Assembly (NCBI GenBank): GCA_019916065.1
Contig: CM034237.1
Coordinates: 23,085,752-23,149,751 of the forward strand
Length of the DNA stretch: 64,000 bases
Origin: Vitellaria paradoxa
Lineage: Eukaryota > Streptophyta > Magnoliopsida > Ericales > Sapotaceae
Reading direction: 5' to 3'
Of this stretch, positions 24,801 to 38,149 are shown piece after piece; position 1 is the stretch's first letter; each line of letters starts with the position of its first letter. Position numbers and translations under genes: made by a program. A model generated the notes under the pieces. The model was not told the DNA's origin and did not search any database. It saw only the letters and a program-made list of their open reading frames with translations.

Positions 24801-25620
24801 GTAGTTCAGCAATTAGGGGCTCTTAACCATGCTCTATAAGGCTTCTCTGCCAAACAGACTGGGCAATCAAAATATTTTCCACAAAAATGTTCACTACGTC
24901 CTATTACTCCACCGAAGAAGCAAAAAGTTGGCAGTCTTTTATACTTAAAATTCATCCAAGACCACTCACCACCAGCTTTCTTAATCTTCATCATTCTCTG
25001 CAAGGGCACCCTAACATCCACCGAAACACGAATGCATATATACGACAGCCAAATCCCTCCAAAGTTATTTGAATTTGCTTCCAAATAAGTGCCAATTACG
25101 TTTCCTATCTCCTTCCTAACCTTCTCAGACATGAATCCACATGGGTGATCATAGATTTATATCCAAAAATTAGCGTGAAACAATGGGACTTGAGATGGAG
25201 TAATCCCCATCTTCAATCTGCTATTGACTAACAAATGTTGATCAAACATCAAGTGGCCACTTTTCACCACACGCCCCACATCAAGCTTATGAAAGAACTA
25301 AAACAAGAATGGATTAGGACCTAAATCTTTAATACAAACACCTTTCACTGGTCTCCAGATTGAAACCAAAGTATTCTTCATTGCCATAAAATTTATCGGA
25401 TGGTCGGTGACGAATCGACTAACAAGGCACCACTGGAAATCAGTATTAATACCTCCCTCCTCAGACTCCCAATCACCAATCCGCCCTCATCTTCTTCCTC
25501 TAGGGTTAACCTGTTGTATGCTTCATCCACGTTTCCTATATTAGCACCAGACGAAACCATAGAAACCAAGAATACAAAAATAAAGCAAAATGCAATCAAA
25601 CTCGTGTGATAAGAAACAGT
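21809..25620 (-). pseudogene. LINE-1, L1-type non-LTR retrotransposon, 5' and central part
   Basis: On the minus strand, in order: an N-terminal block from a likely start at 25560 (MVSSGANIGNVDEAYNRL), a DUF4283-like block, a CCHC_4 zinc knuckle with one Cys and the His replaced (FCFFGGVIGRSEHFC, near 24900), an endonuclease-like region (about 24330-23500), and reverse transcriptase (22981-21850) with APGPNG, QSGFILGR, DTSKAYDR and FADD motifs. Many frame changes and stops make it a relic. The 44-bp segment carrying the ADD motif is duplicated (22177-22264). It continues at 10491 beyond CACTA-2. Confidence 0.85.
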
Positions 25621-26599
25621 CAGAAACTTGTCAAGGTGACAAGATATTCTAAAACTTGTCTTGACAAGACTGCTCTTTAATTTTTTTTTTTCCTCTTCAA
25701 GTGGCTTTTGCAAAAGTTATGTGAAGTTCAATGTGTCGCTTTGAATTCTAATCAAAATTTTATTTTACATTCTATTTGGAATAATAATTTTTATGAGAAT
25801 TAATTTCATTTAGCGAGAATTATCACAAATTCTTAGGTTTAGAATAAAAAAAATTATGAGTTGAATTTAATTTCATTTTATTACTTAAATTTTGAAATTC
25901 TTATATCATTTGAAATTTAACACAAAATAATAGAATTTGATAATATTTCATCATTGTCTTAGGTTATATAAATAAGTGGACAAACTTATCCTTATATTTT
26001 ATATTTATCATATTTTCTCTTTTTCACTAATAGAGTCAAATTTAATATTTCTTTTAAATCAATTAAATTTAATTTTTAAATTCAACAAGTATTCTAAACA
26101 CAAAACTTCATCAACCAAATCAAATCAAATTAATTTTTTATTTTAAAATCAAATCAATTTTACGGAAGAGTAGTTTCAGATGGAGCATTAGTGTCTAATT
26201 TTTTATAATTAAATATTTAAATTTTTAAATAATTATAATGTGAGATTCTAGTGAATATTTTACTTTTAAACACGAGATAAATAACAGTAAAAGTGTGGAA
26301 GCAAAAGAAGCTATCAGAACATTACATTGTAATTAATTAAAAATTCAAATCATTCATTATTAAAGAAATAAAAAAAAGGTAATTATAAGTTTTAAAATGA
26401 GATTTAGTAAAATTTTAAGCTAGATACGAACTGAAATTTAAGTTAAAAATTATTATGGTTGTTAATATGATAAAATAATAAAAAGTTTAACCGCACAATA
26501 GAATGTTTAAGACAACACACACACACACACACAAAGAACTTGATTTTGCTACTTGTAACTCAATTTTATCTTAAAAATTATTATGGTTCTCTTTGTAAC
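25621..26599. other. intergenic, nothing recognised
   Basis: AT-rich sequence. A (CA)n microsatellite of about 20 bases lies near 26514-26533. No gene seen. Confidence 0.5.
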
Positions 26600-27046
26600 T
26601 CAATTGAAAAAATATATATAGATGCTTGGTATAGTTAAATTTCCTCGTCTATAGTTAAAGAATTTACTTGATTATTAACGAAAAAATAGATATTTCCTTG
26701 CCTATACCTAACTATTAATAAGGAAATTAAATTTTCTCAGCAATAGTCACAAAAACTATTTGATTATTAGCGAGAAAATGGATATTTCCTTACCTATACC
26801 CCCTATTAGCAAGGAAATTAAATTTTCTCGGCTATAGTATTCCCCAATCTCATTTTTTCCACCCTATAGTTAGTAAATTCAAAAATTCCTGCAAAATACA
26901 ACTATTAGCAAAGAAAATTTTCCTTGTAAAAACTCTTTAAACTATTTGCAAAAAAGTATTTTTTCTCTCACCTAAACCTACTATTAGCAAGGAAATAAGT
27001 TTCCTCACAAAAACTTTCCTTGCCTATACTCTATTTTCTTATAGTG
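26600..27046. mobile_element. CACTA-4 remnant with internal repeats (right end in block A)
   Basis: The segment ends TTTTCTTATAGTG at 27046, the reverse complement of a CACTATAAGAAAA terminus, and contains repeated stretches of TTTCCTNGCCTATA and TAGCAAGGAAATTAAATTTTC at about 110-120 bp spacing, typical of subterminal repeats. No left terminus was found, so it is a partial or non-autonomous copy. Its last ~110 bp recur at 53661-53770. Confidence 0.55.
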
Positions 27047-29633
27047 TACCAAGGTGCTTGGTTGAAAGCGTTCATTTTCTAGTTTTTAATCTTCATTATT
27101 GGGTGCATGCTTTTACATTATGTTGCACATTGGATTTCCATTTCCCGTATCCATCATTGTTACATACTCTTTAATATACTCCCATTCCTTATTGTCTTCC
27201 ACTTTTTTGTTTGTCAATTTCATGACAAAAAAAAGGGAGAAAAGGTTTCTTAAATTTATTTACATTATTTATATCTTAATACTTTTCACAAGGTGGTATT
27301 TGAGTGATGTGCAGCTCAAAATCACAAGGGAGCATTGATCAAAGGCAAGTTTTCATGCTAACAAATCAAGGGGGACTTTTATCTTAGTTAAGTTTTGAGT
27401 TTGTAAATTTAAAAATTTTTGGAAAAAATATAGTTATGATTGTTTGGAATTTACTTTAGGAGCATTGATTTTATTATAAAAGTGCTAAAGGAAAATCTTG
27501 TTAGGCTTTACATTTATAATTGGCAATTGGTAACAATAAAATCAATCTAGCTTTTATTCCTAGATATTTGGCTAAGATATCCTTGATTATAGGTTGATGA
27601 TCTTTTTGGCCCTCGATAGAGTGGGATTATATTCCATTGAAGTAGCCAAGGATCAAGATCTAAGCTACACAAAATAGAGCTAGCTGGTTGGATGTTTTGC
27701 AGGTAGCAGTTAGCAACTCACTCCAGTAAGCAAGCCAACGAGCAGCAATTATTTTCCTGTTGGTGCAAAAATAACCAGGGACACATAGTGTTCTCTTGAG
27801 CACGATAGGATGAAACAGTTGGCATTATCACGAGCACATTGGATAAGTGCTTGACGTTGGTTTAATAATCATAAAATCGCTGCATTTAGGTCCCACCACT
27901 TTGTGGTGTGATTTTATGCATAAATACAAAATGGTAATAAATGAACTGAACTATTACCTTAACGTTAACTTAATTAGTTTATTCTTTTACATGTGGTAGA
28001 CAAATAGGACATTAGGACATTGAGGCAGACAGATGTGACAATAGGATATTGCTTAAGGTTGTACCCTATCTATTCTAAAGCTCATTCTTCCCATGCACAT
28101 TTAATGCAAAGTAGAAGTATTAAATATGAAATGAAAGGTATTTAAAGGAAAGGAAATGCCATGTACTTGAGTGTATATATATATATATATAAAAGATACA
28201 AAATCATTACAATTTCATTATTTATGTATTAATTTATTTATACTATTTTACTATAAATATAAGACTTAACCCCAAAATTCAGGTACACTCACTATTATCA
28301 ATTAATTGCATTACTCTTTCTTTTACAATACTCTCAAACTATTTTTTTATTTTACCATCAAAGAGTTTTCTGGTCGAAGACCCTCTTTAGCCATAACCTT
28401 TGATTTCTTGTGCTCTGTAGGCTTAAATTTGGCTTCTCCGATTGACATGGTAAGCAATTCTAGTAGTATTTTTAATTACTAAATATTTCCTTTTATATTT
28501 TTCTCTAGCTCGTTGGACTTGCTAAAAGGTCGTTAGAATACGTCTTTGTCAATCAATCCAAAATTTGGCTAAGTACGAAGCTCACTAGAAAGACAAATAT
28601 ACCTATTTTTCGAAGTAGATCAAACTTTGACTAAGGCAATGAATTTCCTCCAATGAGCGGTGGACAAAGAAATAGGAAAGCCTATTTTCTCAAGTGCTAT
28701 TTTGCATTAGATTGGTTTGTGCTTGTATGAAGAAGCCTTTTTCTATGGCTTTTGTAAGAGAAAATATTATTTGTCACATATATGTACAGCTTTATTGAGA
28801 TTTTTCTAATTTTTTTGCCACAAATATTTATTCTTCTACATTCTTGGTGTAATTTTTAAGGACTTAAAAGATTGGTCTTCTAATTTGCTTGGTTTATCAT
28901 GTTGGCAAGTAAGTGTTTATCACGAGGGATGGTGGACATGGTTGTGGAATTTTGTGGTTAAGCTTGTTATGCAATTATTCTAGTAGAAGAAATTTGTTCG
29001 GTGCTTGATTTAGGATTCGTGATTTTTTACCCTTCTAGGATTTTCTAGGTATATCCTTATTTCTATCGTAGAAGAAGTTTGATCGGTCCTTCATTCAAGT
29101 TTCATAGTTTTTCATCCTTATAAGATTTTCTAAGTGTATCCCTTTTTCTCCTTTATGTTTCCACTTGTATCATTGATCATGTGCATGATTGATACTAGAA
29201 CTAGCAAGTTTTCAATATTGAAGGATTTATAGCAATTTACGGGGACGGCTAGAGGTCCTCAATACAAATCTTAATACATTTTGCATTTTCCTTATCTAAT
29301 GAAATATGACTCGATTACAATAAGCATTGGAGTGGTATAATCAATTCTGTCGTACAAACACTACATATGCATAAGTGTTTATCACATTCTTACATTTCTT
29401 TGGTTGTGCATGCAGCTTCTTTCACATACCTACCTATAATCTCAAACTCATGACCTTTTATATGATAAGAGGAAGAGTTAAAGGTATGCACATACCACCA
29501 ACCGGTGGGGCTCTTCCGTTAGGTATGTACATTACATAGCTCCTTATTTTCCATGTAAATTGAACTCAATATATTTGTTGAGTTTACAATCACAACACAC
29601 AATAAAGAACGAGGTGCAAAAATAAATTTGTAT
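27047..29633. other. 3' intergenic region of CRK-a
   Basis: No gene recognised. Present in block B at 53771-56364 with only small differences. Contains a (TA)n run near 28172-28192 and an LTR-like promoter segment described separately. Confidence 0.6.
28240..28470 (+). promoter_or_regulatory. LTR-like promoter segment, possible solo-LTR remnant
   Basis: A TATA-like ACTATAAATATA (28251-28262) is followed by a C-rich stretch (GACTTAACCCC, then CAGGTACACTCAC) and a CT-rich leader with a GT-like donor (ATGGTAAGC), the look of the R-U5 part of plant LTR retrotransposons. No clear TG...CA borders or target duplication were found. The equivalent lies at about 54960-55190. Confidence 0.3.
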
Positions 29634-30413
29634 TCACCTCGGGGATATGCTGGAAATTGTGATTTGATTGACAGATGGATTCGCGGCCGGAAGCTCAGGA
29701 GGAAAAACTCTTCGAACAGAAATTGCCGGCTGTGTTGGTTCAGGAAGTATTATTGATTCACTTCCCAGTAGAACAACTACAGATGACATGTTAGGTCTGT
29801 CACCAGGATCTTCTTGCACGCACAGAAGCCCTATATGAATGTACCTTACAACTTCTTCCCTTGTGCATGATTCTATCAGCAATGGGTCCAAAAATTCCAG
29901 TATGTTTCCTTCATTCCAAAGTCGCCATGCCTATAAATTCAAATAGTACGTATGTTTGCAATTTTTCAATTTCAGTTCGATGCAAATTAATATGTATACA
30001 TATATATATATATATATATCAATATATTTTAACATGCATTTATGTTAAGCCACTAAAATTCAAATATGTGCTTGGTGGATTCCAAGGTATATATAGGGAT
30101 AGAGTATCTAAAATTGTCTTATAATTAGAAAACTTAAAATAGTTCTGGAGTTGACTTTGATCAGGTTTTCTATGGGTTTGCCGCCTCATAAAGGTGTTTT
30201 GGCTACAAGTTGTTTCACTGGATGAAGGTTGTAGGTTTGCAGGGAAGTCAATGTTTATATTTTTTCATAACTATAATAGAATTTATTAACTCTTGTCTGT
30301 GGACTTAGACAAGTTAGCATCGAAACACACTAAATTCTTTATATTTGAGTTTTCTCTTATTTTGTGTGCGTGTTGTAATTTGATTGCTTTTTGAGTGTTT
30401 GATCCGATAAAAT

Positions 30414-30467
30414 AACAACAACAACAACAACAACAACAACAATAATAATAATAATAATAATAATAAT
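30414..30467. repeat. (AAC)n(AAT)n microsatellite in CRK-a intron 6
   Basis: About nine AAC units followed by about nine AAT units. The equivalent tract in block B (57131-57166) has AAT only, so the AAC part expanded or was lost after the duplication. Confidence 0.9.
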
Positions 30468-30794
30468 GCTTTAGTTCTCCCTATAGCTGAGTAATTCAAG
30501 GGGGTAAAAATAAACTTACATAAGCGAGGAGTGTTTGAGCATGACCTGTGAGGTAAAAACCACTATTTCTTTCGCCACTAATAATCTCAAGTAATATTAC
30601 ATCAAAACTAAAAACGTCCGATTTCACAAAAAATAATCCCTCCATTGTATATTCGGGAGTTATATATCCACTACATCACATATTACTGTTAGTGTTCCTT
30701 AATTTTAGTCAAGATATGTAATGTGAGTAGGTAAATCACAAAAGAATTAAAAAAATAAAAATAAAAACAACTATTGATTCATTGGTACTTACTA

Positions 30795-31067
<273 letters not shown>

Positions 31068-31858
31068 TTATTTGTTCCTTTCTGTACTGAGCCATGGATA
31101 AGTCATTAGATGAATTAATAAAGTAACCAAATTAAATCATACCAAATATGAAGAGATCAAGGCTTTTGTTGGCCATGTACTCATATATAAGTAACTTTTC
31201 TTCTCCCTCTATGCCACAACCCACAATTCTCACAAGATTTTTATGTTGAGGCTTTGCAAGTAGTTTGACTTCGTTCTTGAACTCCTCTAATCCCTGCCAA
31301 GACTTCCTTGAAAGTCTTTTAACTGCTATTTCCTTTCCACCAGATAGGACACCCTGAACAAACTCTAGTTGAATAGTTATGAATTAATCAAAAGCACAGA
31401 GGCTTACGAAGCACTAAGTGACATTCATAATAATTAACAAGAAAGAAGATTATGTTAATTACCTTGTAAACAGTTCCAAAACCACCTCATCCGAGCTTAT
31501 TTGAATTAGAAAAATTCTCTGTGGCTGCCTTTTTGGTGGACAGTTCCATGAAAGGCAATTCCTCAGAACTCACTAAATTGCCTTCGTCATTAATTACAAC
31601 ACTAGTTGGGGTTGCCAACTCATTCAACAATGAATTTTGGTTTTTCTCCTCATCTGCAAAGTAGCACAAAACTAACCATGAGTTAGCGTGCTAGTTATTT
31701 AATTTAGAATTGTAGTAAGTTGGAATTTAACTATTGCCGACAATTCTACCTTCTTGTTTTTGCTTGCTTCGCCGACGACAAATATGAGTAGTGTAGAAGC
31801 CAACAAGACCTGCTAACACGAGTGCTGTTACACAGCTCACCACTATAGGCACCCAAAT

Positions 31859-33410
31859 TGTTATAACCCAAATATATATATATATATATATATTATTTAT
31901 ATGTTATTTATTTTTTTATATGTGTGTTACAGTTTTATTAGAATTAGTTGACTTAATTTAGGATTCCTATTCAATTTAGATTTCTTTTCAGATTTAGTTA
32001 GGATTATTATTCATTTTAGATTTCTTTTCAGATTTGGTTTAGGACTCTCTTATTTGTTTCCTACTCAATTTAGGATTAGCTCATTAGTTTCCTACTTAAA
32101 TTAGGACTACTTTGCCAGCTTATATAAGGAAAGTAGAGGAGCAGTTTTCTTTAGTTTTTATTACTCAATAAATCAGAATTTCTCTGTGGAGAGCTTATTC
32201 TTTTAGATTTCGTATTTTGAATTTTTTTTCATGTTGAATCAAATATTCTTTCACCTACGTGAATGATATCACAACCCATTCGTCGCTTGTTCTGCGTCAA
32301 AGAGTTATAGGATTGTGATGATTTATCCTAGTTTATTTTTACACTTATACCGTTGGACTTTAGGTGAGTGGTTTGCTTTGCTAGTATTATTTTATAAATT
32401 ATTCCATGCATAAAGATTTGAAAGTTAAAAATTTTTGGATTATTCTTTGTGAAAAATTATATTGTTTTGATAATGATATTATATGTTTTATACTATTGAG
32501 CATAGGTAAAATTATTTGGACACTTGTGTTTAATCCTGGAAATTATGAGATTGTGATGGAAAATTATTTTGTGGTTATTGGAAATAAAAATTGAAGTCCA
32601 GGGGACACGCTCCTTAACTGGTGTGACTCTGGCAACTAGGGAACAGGCCCATGAAAACCGTGGTGACCCTAGTTCTCAACGATTGTAGGAACAAGCCCGT
32701 GAAAATCGTGGTGACCTGAATCGGATCGGCTTAGGGAAGAACTCAGGAGCCAGACTGGGTGACTCTAAGTACGATATTGGATCTAACGAGCGCTACCCAT
32801 GAGAAAGTATATTGGCACATTTTATATTTAATTTCCATATCTCCATGGATTAATGTTTGTTATCACAGTTTGTGATTGACAAGATGAAATATGGATGTTA
32901 TTGCACTCTGACGTGCAGGTTTGAAATTATTATTGATTATGCATGGACATGGTTATTTGAGAATTTTTCTTGATTAAATTGTTTATTTGAAAATTTATTA
33001 TTTTCAAATGGATATTATTATTTTTGGCTTGGCAATCCATTTACTGGGCTTTTAGCTCACCCCTCATTTTAATATTTTTCAGGTGAGCATAGAAGAAATT
33101 GGACATAGACTCTGGCAATGGGACCTTTAAGTTGTGGCCTCCTAGGAACAATTTTATATTAATTGATGGATTTTATTTTGGTAGCTAGATTAGAGCTTGA
33201 TGATTTGGAATATTTTAATTACTAGTTGTTTTGAGTTTGAAAGGTTAATAGAATATTTTATTTATTCTCGAAAATTTTTAAATGACAAGGTTATTTTTTT
33301 TTATTGAAGGTTCTTTAGTAAATTTTGGTTGAATAAGATTTAGGCTTGCGTGTTCCTTAAGCTAAGGCTTAGGGTACTCGGCCGATTACATCCTTAAGTG
33401 GGGTATGACA
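31859..33410 (+). repeat. gypsy 5' LTR
   Basis: 1552 bp from TGTTATAACCC to GGGTATGACA. A TATA box (TATATAAGG, 32121-32129) and AATAAA downstream mark the promoter and polyadenylation region. It is about 50 bp longer than the 3' LTR because of a repeated GAACA-GCCC-TGAAAA-CGTGGTGACC segment at about 32640-32725 that is present once in the 3' copy. Confidence 0.95.
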
Positions 33411-33415
33411 TTTGT

Positions 33416-33427
33416 TGGTATCAGAGC
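33416..33427 (+). promoter_or_regulatory. gypsy primer binding site
   Basis: TGGTATCAGAGC five bases after the 5' LTR, complementary to the 3' end of initiator methionine tRNA, the usual primer for plant LTR retrotransposons. Confidence 0.92.
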
Positions 33428-33558
33428 ATAGGTTTATGGTGTCTTTTAGAAGTTTTTAGAGGCCTAATCCCAGATTCCTTTGGAATGTGAATTTCAAATT
33501 GTTTAGCTAGCATATTATTATTCTCATTTTTTTATTTTATTTATTTAATTTGGAAGGG

Positions 33559-36500
33559 ATGGCAACATGTAGCGACAGATGAACCAATAGTAGATACGCT
33601 AGTTTAGGAGTCGCAAACCGAGACCGTAATACGATTAATGTAACTCCCCCAGCTGCATCTGTTCCTGCCTCTAGTCCTACTCCAACTCTAGCTCTAGTTA
33701 CTACTACTGAAACACAACAAAATGTACAGAGGGGATTGAGTCAGCAGGATGCACCCCTAGAGGCAAGGGACATGAGTTTTGATAAAGGGTCTATGTTTGA
33801 TAAATTTTTGAAGACTTCCCCTCCAAAGTTTGATGGAAAAGCTGATCTAGCAGAAGCAGAAAATTGGATACGACGTATAAAGAAGATATTTGCACGTTTA
33901 GAGTGTACAGATGAACAAAAAGTCTGCATCGCAACATATGTTTTGGAAGGACCTGCAGAGGATTGGTGGGATATAGTGGAACGCCAATATCAAGGAAAAG
34001 AGAACGAGCTGAATTGGAATAATTTTCTTGAGATATTTAATGATAAGTTTATTCCCATAGCGATCAAGAGACAGAAGCAGTTAGAATTTCTCTCTCTGGA
34101 GTAAGGTAGCATGACTGTGGCTGAGTATGAATGCAAATTTGCGAAGTTGTCAAAGTATTCTACGCAAGTAGATAACGAAAGTGACAAGGTGTTGATGTTT
34201 GAGAAGAGACTGTGTCCAGCCATTCGTAGTAGGGTTGCAGTACTCTAGTCTAAGACTTTGGCAGAACTTGTGACCAAGACACAACTAGTTAAAGACTGCT
34301 TAGAAGATGCTAAGAAGGGAAAACCACAGTCTAATAAGAGGACAATGGAACAGAATAGTAGAGGTCAGGGCAGTGGGGCTGGCAATTTTCAGAAGAGAAG
34401 AAACACTCAAGCACAGATAGATGGAAACAATAGGCAGCAGGCATGACCATGTGCAAGGTGTGGCAGACAGTATTCTTTTGGTAACTTTTGTGATGGCACG
34501 TCTAAGAAGTGTTACAACTGTGGGAAGGATGGACATATTAAGAGTCAATGTAGAGCTCCAAATACCACAGGACAACAAACTCAACAATCATTCCAAGGAC
34601 AAAGAAATACTACATAGAGTGGTAACCAAAGTCATACTCAAGGACAGAACCAGAGGCAAGCGGCTCCTACACATGTTTATGCACTTACTCAGAAGGAGGC
34701 AGAGGCATCACCTTCAGTGGTGTGAGGTACACTTCTTATTTCATCTACACCTGCTAGGGTGTTAATAAATTCAGGATCTACACATTCTTTTGCTTCTCCT
34801 AAATTTTTGCGTAGCTTACCTGTTGCATTTGAACAATTAGATGTGGGGTTTATTGTTTCTACTCCTGTGGGAGATACTATTTTACCGAATACTATTTGTC
34901 GATCTTGTGGAGTTCAGATAGACAATAGAGTTCTGTTAGTAGATTTGATCTGTTTAGATATGCACGACTTTGATGTTATCTTGGGGATGGATTGGTTGAC
35001 TTCTAATTATGCTACTGTTGACTACCGTTAGAAAAGAGTGATATTTTCAACACCAAGACAAACTGAATTTTATTTTCAAGGGGATAGAAATATTCAATTG
35101 CCTGGTTTTATTTCTACTCTATAAGCAAACAGGATGTTGAGAAAAGGTTGTGAAGGATACCTAGCCTATGTAATTGGAGAGGATAATCTAGATATGGGCT
35201 TGGAGAAGCTACCTATAGTGAATGAGTTTGTTGATGTTTTTCCAGATGATCTACCTGGTCTACTGCCAGATCGTGAGATTAAATTTAATGTTGATTTATT
35301 ACCTGGCACTACTCCTATTTCCAAGGCACCGTATAAAATGGCACCTGTTGAGTTAAGGGAGCTGCAGGTACAATTATAAGATCTTCTAGATAAAGGGTTC
35401 ATAAGGCCTAGTGTTTCACCATGGGGAGAACCAGTTTTGTTTGTGAAGAAGAAAGACGATTCCATAAGGTTGTGCATTGACTATAGAGAGTTGAATAAAG
35501 TCACCATCAAGAATAGATACCCGTTGCCACGCATTAATGACTTGTTTGATAAACTGCAAGGGGCCCAAGTGTTATCTAAAATTGATTTGAGATTAGGATA
35601 TTATCAATTGAAGATAAGAGAAGGGGATGTTCCTAAGACTGCTTTCAGAACAAGGTATGGGCACTACGAGTTCCTAGTTATGCCCTTTGGCCTTACTAAT
35701 GCACCCGCAGCTTTTATGGACATGATGAATCGAGTTTTCAAACCTCAGTTGGATTATTTTGTAGTGGTATTTATTGACGACATCTTAGTTTATTCGAAGA
35801 GCAAAAAGGAACGTGAAGAACATTTGAGGATAGCTCTGCAAATCCTTAGAGACAACAAGTTGTATGCCAAATTTAAGAAGTGTGAGTTTTGGCTTGATAG
35901 CATATCTTTCTTGGGGCATGTTGTTAGTAAAGATAGAGTCTCTATGGATCCGTAGAAGGTGGAGGCAATAATGGAGTGGCAACGTCCTAAAACGGTTTCT
36001 AAGATGCGTAGTTTCTTGGGATTAACAGGCTATTATAGGCAGTTTGTGGAAGGATTTTCTCATATTGCTCTTCCACTTACGAGTCTTACTAAAAGAGAAG
36101 TGAAGTTTGATTGGACTGATCAATGTGAGAGTAGCTTCCAGGAGCTTAAGCAAAGATTAGTATCTGTACCTATCCTTATTCTACCAAAGAAAGGTGGTGG
36201 CGTCGTGATTTTAAGTGATACATCACGCCAAGGTTTGGGTTGTGTTCTTATGCAGCAAGGGAAGGTAATTACATATGCTTCTCGTCAGTTAAAGCTGCAT
36301 GAAAAGCATTACCCTACTCATGATTTGGAGTTAGTTGCAGTTGTGTTTGCACTAAAGATATGGAGACATTATTTGTATGGAGAATCGTGTGAGATCTACA
36401 CTAATCATAAAAGTTTGAAGTATATTTTCACACAGAAAGAGCTTAACTTGAGGCAAAGGAGATGGCTGGATTGCTTAAAGATTACGATATTAGTATTATG

Positions 36501-38102
36501 TACCATCATGGCAAGGCAAATGTTGTGGCGGATGCCTTGAGTAGGAAATCTTCAAATGGAACTCTGGCAATGCTCATTGCTCTACCATGTTTGTTGAAAG
36601 AATTGAGGTATTTGGATTTAGAAGTGGTTCGACAAGGAAAGAAGGCACTTTGCAGTCAGTTAATAATTAGACCCACCTTGCTAGACAAAGTTAAAGCTGC
36701 ATAGTTAGATGACCCCCAGTATCAGAGGGTTAAGGAAGAATTGGAGAAGGGGAATGTTTCGGATTTCACAATTGATGCAGAGGAAGTGCTTAGATTCAAT
36801 GGTCGATTATGTGTTCCTCTCTTGGATGATTTGAGAGATATTTTGTTTGAGGCTCATAACTCAAAGTATAGTATTCACCCAAGTAGTATCAAGCTGTATA
36901 GAGACCTACGAGAATATTATTGGTGGAATGGTATCAAGAAAGATATTGTAGAGTATGTAACATAGTGCCTTACATGTCAGCAAGTAAAACTTAAGCACCA
37001 AAGACTAGCAGGGAAGGTTCCGCCTTTGTCAATACCAAAGTGGAAGTGGGAATAGATTACAATGGATTTTGTTTCAGGGTTACCTTGGACTCGCGCTGGA
37101 CATGATGCAGTGTGGGTGACAGTCGACAGATTGACTAAGTTTGCACACTTCATTGCTATTAAGATGACTTTCTCATTAGATAAGTTGACCGAGTTATATG
37201 TAAGAGAGATAGTCAGATTGTATGATGCACCAGTGTCCATTGTGTTAGACCGTGATCCACGTTTTGTGTCTAAGTTTTGGGGTAGTCTGCAAGCAGCTTT
37301 AGGGACACAATTGAGTCTTAGTTCAACTTATCATCCACAAACTGATGGGCAATCAGAGAGGACCATTCAGACATTGGAAGATATGTTGAGATCTTGTGTA
37401 TTGGAATGGAAAGGTAATTAGGATGAGCAATTACCCTTGGTGGAATTTGCTATTAATAATAGCTATTATTCAAGCTTGGGGGTGGCACCGTATGAGGCTT
37501 TATATGGTAGGAAGTGTAGATCCCCAGTATGTTGGTTTGAAGTTGGAGAGAGACAACTGTTGGGTCCTGATTTGGTGGAAGATGCAACTCAAAAGATTAT
37601 TGTTATTCGTAAAAAACTCCTAGCTGCACAGAATCGACAGAAAAGTTATGCTGATAACAGAAGAAGAGAATTAGAGTTCAAGTTGGTGAGAAGGTATTTC
37701 TGAGAGTATCACCTTGGAAATGGGTAATTAGATTTAGGAAGATATAAAAGTTAAGCCTACGTTATATTGGACCATTTGAGATTTTGGAAAGGATTGGAGC
37801 AGTAGCATATCGAGTGGCTTTACCACCTAAGTTAGCCAAAGTACATAATGTCTTTTATGTATCAATACTTAGGAAGTATATGCATAGTCCAAATCATGTG
37901 ATTGACCATGAGCCACTACAGATCAGGGATAACTTATCATATGAGGAGTCACCTATGCAGATTCTGGATACTAAAATAAAAGGTGATTCGTAATAAAGTA
38001 ATTCGGTTTGTTAAAATTTAGTGGCACAACCATGCAGTTGAAGAGGTAACATGGGAGCGTGAAGAGGAGATGATAGAGAAGTATCCGGACTTGTTCACAT
38101 AA
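33559..38102 (+). pseudogene. gypsy gag-pol polyprotein relic
   Basis: A probable start at 33559 leads to gag (SPPKFDGKADLAEAENW, near 33815), a CCHC knuckle (CYNCGKDGHIKSQC, near 34511), protease with the active-site Asp replaced (INSGSTHSF, near 34765), RT (35380-35955, FIDD motif), RNase H (about 36160-36540), integrase (36830-37600; H2C2 zinc finger, D-D-E with DGQSERT) and a chromodomain-like tail, ending with TAA at 38100. Stops replace expected Gln, Arg or Trp codons, e.g. at 33580, 34102, 34444, 35029, 35377, 35953, 36702, 36963 and 37419. Frameshifts lie near 36465 and 37685. Confidence 0.93.
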
Positions 38103-38135
38103 TACTTGAGGTAAGTTTCGAGGACGAAACTCTGT

Positions 38136-38149
38136 TAACAGGGGGAGAA
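38136..38149 (+). promoter_or_regulatory. gypsy polypurine tract
   Basis: The purine-rich AACAGGGGGAGAA directly before the 3' LTR is the expected primer site for plus-strand synthesis. Confidence 0.85.

Noticed and set aside
24440..24826. 128-codon plus-strand frame
   Set aside because: Lies opposite the LINE-1 coding strand; no family resemblance.
28240..28470. Complete solo LTR
   Set aside because: Promoter-like features are present but no TG/CA borders or target duplication were found.
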